Shown: positions 61,066 to 64,000 of the stretch, in pieces
Position numbering within the stretch: position 1 is the stretch's first letter
How the letters are laid out: each line of letters starts with the position of its first letter
Origin: Alphaproteobacteria bacterium
GTDB lineage: Bacteria > Pseudomonadota > Alphaproteobacteria > Rhodospirillales > Rhodospirillaceae
NCBI GenBank assembly: GCA_030604885.1
Contig: JAUVUZ010000010.1
Location: 1 to 64,000, forward strand
Direction: 5' to 3'
Length of the DNA stretch: 64,000 nt
Position numbers and translations under genes: made by a program
The notes under the pieces: generated by a model
Seen by the model: the letters and a program-made list of their open reading frames with translations, nothing else
The model's database searches: none
Told to the model about the DNA's origin: nothing

Positions 61066-61874
61066 TGCCGATCATGCCCGAGCGCCGCCGCCGCATCCGC
61101 AGCCTGCCGTTCAACGTCATCATCCCCAACATCATCACCCTGTTCGCGCTTTCGGCCGGGGTGACGGCGATCCGCTTCGGGATCGAGGGGCGCTGGCAGC
61201 ATTCGGTGATCGCGCTGCTGATCGCGGCGGTGCTCGACGGCCTCGACGGCCGCATCGCGCGCCTGCTGCGCGGCACCTCCAAGTTCGGCGCGGAACTCGA
61301 TTCGCTCTCCGACATCATCTGCTTCGGCGTCGCCCCGGCGCTGATCCTCTACCTCTTCGCGATGCACGACCGCGCGGGCGTGGGCTGGGCGCTGTGCCTG
61401 CTCTACGCCGTGTGCTGCGCGCTGCGCCTCGCGCGCTTCAACACCATGATCGGCGATCCGGATCAGCCGGTGTGGGCCTACAACTACTTCACCGGCGTGC
61501 CCGCCCCGGCGGCGGCGCTGCTGGTGCTGATCCCGCTGATGCTGTCGATCCACTTCGAGGCCGAGGCGTTCGCCAGCTCGGCGATGGCCGGGGTGTTCCT
61601 GGTCGGGGTGTCGGCGCTGATGGTCAGCCGGATTCCCACCTTCTCGTTCAAGAAGGGGCGGGTGCCGGTCAACGGCGTGCTGCCGCTGATGCTGCTGATC
61701 GGCGTGTTCGCCGCGTTCCTGGTGTCGCAGCCGTGGCTCACCCTCTCGGGCGTCGGGCTGGTCTACCTCGGCTCGATTCCGGTGAGCTACACCCTCTACA
61801 AGCGCCGCGCCGCCGCCGAGGCGGAAAGCCGCGCCGCCGCGCCGCCCGACGACGATTTCGACGCCGGCTTGTGA
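61065..61874 (+). CDS. pssA: CDP-diacylglycerol-serine O-phosphatidyltransferase PssA (269 aa)
   Basis: The CDP-alcohol transferase motif is complete: DGLDGRIARLLRGTSKFGAE followed by LDSLSD, the spacing DG-x2-AR-x8-G-x3-D-x3-D. About seven to eight membrane helices surround it. The start shares one base with the psd stop (TGATG), so both steps of phosphatidylethanolamine synthesis are coupled. Confidence 0.96.
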   Translation: MPIMPERRRRIRSLPFNVIIPNIITLFALSAGVTAIRFGIEGRWQHSVIALLIAAVLDGLDGRIARLLRGTSKFGAELDSLSDIICFGVAPALILYLFAMHDRAGVGWALCLLYAVCCALRLARFNTMIGDPDQPVWAYNYFTGVPAPAAALLVLIPLMLSIHFEAEAFASSAMAGVFLVGVSALMVSRIPTFSFKKGRVPVNGVLPLMLLIGVFAAFLVSQPWLTLSGVGLVYLGSIPVSYTLYKRRAAAEAESRAAAPPDDDFDAGL

Positions 61875-61910
61875 ACCCGCGCCGACCGGCCTATAGTGAC
61901 GGCCGGTCGG
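61869..61910 (+). promoter_or_regulatory. Sigma-70 type promoter with -10 box inside a perfect palindrome
   Basis: TTGTGA (61869-61874) and TATAGT (61892-61897) are 17 bases apart. The -10 box lies in the 9-base centre of a perfect 10-bp inverted repeat, CCGACCGGCC-N9-GGCCGGTCGG (61882-61910). A repressor bound there would block the promoter. The same repeat could also end pssA transcripts, though no T run follows. The gene at 62072 would have a leader of about 165 bases. Confidence 0.5.
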
Positions 61911-62071
61911 CAGTTCACCCAGGCGTCGTCGCCCCGCGAGGGGAGCTAAACCTGCCAGCCCGTTTTCCGAGTTCGCGCCCGACACCCCTTGTCCCCGCGC
62001 CGCACCGGCAAGCCGACGACCCCCGACTCCGATCCTCACCGGACCTCTGCGGCGCAGTGCGAGGATGAGCG

Positions 62072-62632
62072 ATGTCCCGGACTCTTCTGCCGTTTCACAC
62101 CGACGATCTTTCCACCTTCGCCAAGGCCCTGGGCGGCGAGCTGCGCGCCCTCGACCGGGCGCCCGGCCATGTGGAACTCCTCAACATGCTCGCCCGCGCG
62201 GGCGGCTGCCGCAACCTCCAGCACCTGCGCGCCCAGGCGGCGGCGCGGGCGGCGCTCGATGCGGCGCCCGAGCCGGAACCGGCGGTGGACTACGTCCGCC
62301 TGCGGCGAACCCTGCGGCTGTTCGACGCCGAGGGGCGCCTCACCCGCTGGCCGCCCAAGCTGCGGGAGCGGGAGCTGGCGCTGTGGGTGCTGTGGGCGGC
62401 GTTTCCGCCCCGCGCCGCGCTGGCCGAGAGGGCGGTGAACGCCTGGCTCGCCCGCCTGCACGATTTCGAGGACCCGGCGCTGCTGCGGCGCTGGCTGGTG
62501 GACGTGGGCCTCGTCACCCGCAACCCGGACGGCAGCGCCTATCGCCGCGTCGAACGTCGCCCGCCGCCCGAGGCGCGGGCGCTGATCGCCACCCTCGGCC
62601 GCCGCTCAGGCGCGGCGGAGGCGGGCGCTTAA
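62072..62632 (+). CDS. DUF2087 domain protein (186 aa)
   Basis: The C-terminal half (about 85-165) is a DUF2087-like winged-helix: RWPPKLRERELALWVLWAAF, ERAVNAWLARLHDFEDPALL and RRWLVDVGLVTRNPDGSAYR. The N-terminal part has FHTDDLSTFAKALGGELRAL and a NLLARAGGCRNLQHLRA-like segment (NMLARAGGCRNLQHLRAQ). Such proteins are thought to bind DNA or respond to stress, but function is unsettled. GAGGATGAG precedes the ATG. Its 3' end overlaps the convergent RND gene by 27 bases. Confidence 0.8.
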   Translation: MSRTLLPFHTDDLSTFAKALGGELRALDRAPGHVELLNMLARAGGCRNLQHLRAQAAARAALDAAPEPEPAVDYVRLRRTLRLFDAEGRLTRWPPKLRERELALWVLWAAFPPRAALAERAVNAWLARLHDFEDPALLRRWLVDVGLVTRNPDGSAYRRVERRPPPEARALIATLGRRSGAAEAGA

Positions 62633-64000
62633 GGACCGGAAGCGGGTGGCGAGGCGGCCCTTCAGCATCAGCGCGCAGGGGGTCACCACCAGGGTCAGCA
62701 GGGTGGCGAAGCCGAGGCCGAAGACGATGCCGGTGGAAAGCTGCGTCCACCACTGCATCGACGGCGCGCCGACGCTGACGTCGCGGGCGACGAAGTCGAT
62801 GTTGACCATGAACATCATCGGCAGCAGGCCGAGGATGGTGGTGCCGGTGGTGAGCATCACCGGGCGCAGGCGCTGCGCCCCGGTGCGCAGGATCGCCTCG
62901 CGGGCGTCGGGAATCTCCTTCGCCAGACGGTCGAAGGTGTCGATCAGCACGATGTTGTTGTTGACGACGATGCCCGCGAGCGACACCACGCCGATGCCGC
63001 TCATGATCACCCCGAACGGCTGGTGGGTGACCAGCAGGCCGATCATCACGCCGAGGGTGGACATCACCACCGCCAGCAGCACCAGCGCCGCCGAATAGAA
63101 GCTGTTGAACTGCGTCACCAGGATCATCGCGATCAGGAACAGCGCGATGAGGAAGGCGCGGCCGAGGAAGGCGCGGCTTTTCGCCTGCTCCTCGTCCTGG
63201 CCCTTGTAGGTGGTCTCGACGCCGGGAGGCAGGGGGTTGTCGGCCAGCCACGCGCGCAGGCGCGTCACCTGGTCGTCCACCAGCAGGCCCGGCTCCACGT
63301 CGGCGCGCACCGTCATCACCCGCTTGGCGTCCACCCGGTTGAGTTCGCCGGTGCGCGGGCGCGGCGCCACCTCGACGAACCCGGCGATCGGTACGCTGCC
63401 CTCGGCGGTTTCGATGCGCAGGCGGCCGAGCTGCTCGACGGTGCGGTTGCCGGGCGGGTAGCGCACCACGATGTCCACCTCGTCGTCGGCGTCGTCGGGG
63501 CGGTAGTCGGTGAGCTTGAGGCCCTTGGTGACGAGCTGCACCATGTCGCCCACCGCCGTCACGTCGACGCCGAACTTGGCGGCCTGGCCCCGGTCCACCG
63601 TCACCTCCCACTGGATGCCGGGCGGCGGGCGGTCGTCCTCCATGTCGATGAAGCCGCCGAGTTCCGCCATGCCGCGCCGCACCGCCGCCGCCGCCGGGGG
63701 CAGCAGGGCGGGGTCGCGGCTGGCGAGCTGCAGCCGCACCGGCTTGCCCACCGGCGGGCCTTCCTCCTTCTTGCGGATCTCCACGGCGATGCCGGGCAGG
63801 TCGGCGGTGGCGGCGCGAATGTCGGCGAACACCGCCGATGCCTTGCGCCGCAGTTGCCAATCCTTGAATTCGAGGGAAATCGCGCCGATCACGTCTTCCG
63901 CCGCCTCGCGGTCGGCCACCTGCCCGGCGCGGGCGTAGACGGTGTCGAAGGCGTCGCCGTAGCGCGCCACCCGGCGCTCCACCTCGCGCACGATGCGGTC
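62606..64000 (-). CDS. RND-family efflux transporter, C-terminal half (partial at window edge)
   Basis: The frame is open to the right edge (465 residues seen). It has the second large periplasmic part (PGIQWEVTVDRGQAAKFGVD, EQLGRLRIETAEGSVPIAGF), then membrane helices (LIALFLIAMILVTQFNSFYS, IMSGIGVVSLAGIVVNNNIV with the Asn run, TTGTTILGLLPMMFMVNIDF). These match HAE/AcrB-like proton-driven exporters. The insertion MVNIDFVARDVSVGAPSMQW replaces the usual short loop, which places it in the less studied AcrB-like group of alphaproteobacteria. Adaptor and outer parts are outside the window. Confidence 0.92.
   Translation of the reverse strand, partial: DRIVREVERRVARYGDAFDTVYARAGQVADREAAEDVIGAISLEFKDWQLRRKASAVFADIRAATADLPGIAVEIRKKEEGPPVGKPVRLQLASRDPALLPPAAAAVRRGMAELGGFIDMEDDRPPPGIQWEVTVDRGQAAKFGVDVTAVGDMVQLVTKGLKLTDYRPDDADDEVDIVVRYPPGNRTVEQLGRLRIETAEGSVPIAGFVEVAPRPRTGELNRVDAKRVMTVRADVEPGLLVDDQVTRLRAWLADNPLPPGVETTYKGQDEEQAKSRAFLGRAFLIALFLIAMILVTQFNSFYSAALVLLAVVMSTLGVMIGLLVTHQPFGVIMSGIGVVSLAGIVVNNNIVLIDTFDRLAKEIPDAREAILRTGAQRLRPVMLTTGTTILGLLPMMFMVNIDFVARDVSVGAPSMQWWTQLSTGIVFGLGFATLLTLVVTPCALMLKGRLATRFRSLSARLRRA

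Overview
The window is a strongly GC-rich alphaproteobacterial chromosome segment, most likely from the Rhodospirillales or a close relative. I infer this from the gene set, not from any search. FlbT, FlaF, FliX, a FlhB-tail paralog and CckA are present. The recA SOS box is of the GTTC-N7-GTTC type, DksA has only one zinc-finger cysteine, and a DUF6468 gene sits in the fliM operon. I cannot name a genus. About 50 kb of the 64 kb is flagellar or linked to flagellin modification.

Layout. (1) 1-1670, minus: the N-terminal part of a fliK-like gene behind a good sigma-54 promoter, and an unrecognised 362-aa protein with flagellin-like helical ends. (2) 1756-9102, minus: a tightly packed eight-gene operon of methyltransferases, an aminotransferase, a cupin and three glycosyltransferases, headed by a small helical protein. 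(3) 9195-19583: a GT4-like gene, then a mirror-image arrangement in which flagellin-flbT-flaF is flanked on each side by a TPR/OGT (GT41) gene followed by a TPR/GT9-like gene. Together, (2) and (3) look like a flagellin glycan synthesis and transfer island. (4) 19576-25236, minus: flgI-flgJ-flgN-like-flgK-flgL from a sigma-54 promoter, with fliX diverging. (5) 26076-30447: dksA, a second flaF-like gene, and the minus-strand flgF-flgG-flgA-flgH operon (sigma-54 promoter, strong terminator). (6) 30763-39506, plus: fliL, fliM, a DUF6468 gene, a motE-like gene, cheY, cheZ, two different MotB-like genes and a 1065-aa periplasmic repeat protein. (7) 39659-43213: speD-speE, an orphan amino-acid-type binding protein, and a PLP ammonia-lyase. 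(8) 43240-48402: the export apparatus and proximal rod, as divergent operons (fliP, fliO, an unknown gene and a flhB-tail gene on minus; flgB, flgC, fliE, fliQ, fliR and flhB on plus), with cckA as the last plus-strand gene.

(9) 50928-64000 is mostly housekeeping: recA with an SOS box, a VOC protein, alaS, a MerR/carboxymuconolactone decarboxylase/beta-propeller cluster with a textbook MerR promoter, icd, a LysM protein, an unknown gene, psd-pssA, a DUF2087 gene, and the C-terminal half of an RND efflux transporter cut by the window end.

How it fits together: CckA (upstream of CtrA in known alphaproteobacteria) sits in the early flagellar operon, which has a CtrA-like box. Later structural operons (fliK, flgI-L, flgF-H) have sigma-54 -24/-12 promoters, and FliX is known to work with FlbD on such promoters. 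FlbT and FlaF control flagellin at mRNA or secretion level, and the glycosylation island presumably decorates the filament. The most novel elements are the mirrored OGT/GT9 cassettes, the paired MotB-like proteins of which only one keeps the ion-binding aspartate, the large AMIN-like/TPR protein, and the 362-aa flagellin-like protein beside fliK. I saw no rRNA, tRNA, CRISPR array, insertion sequence or prophage.
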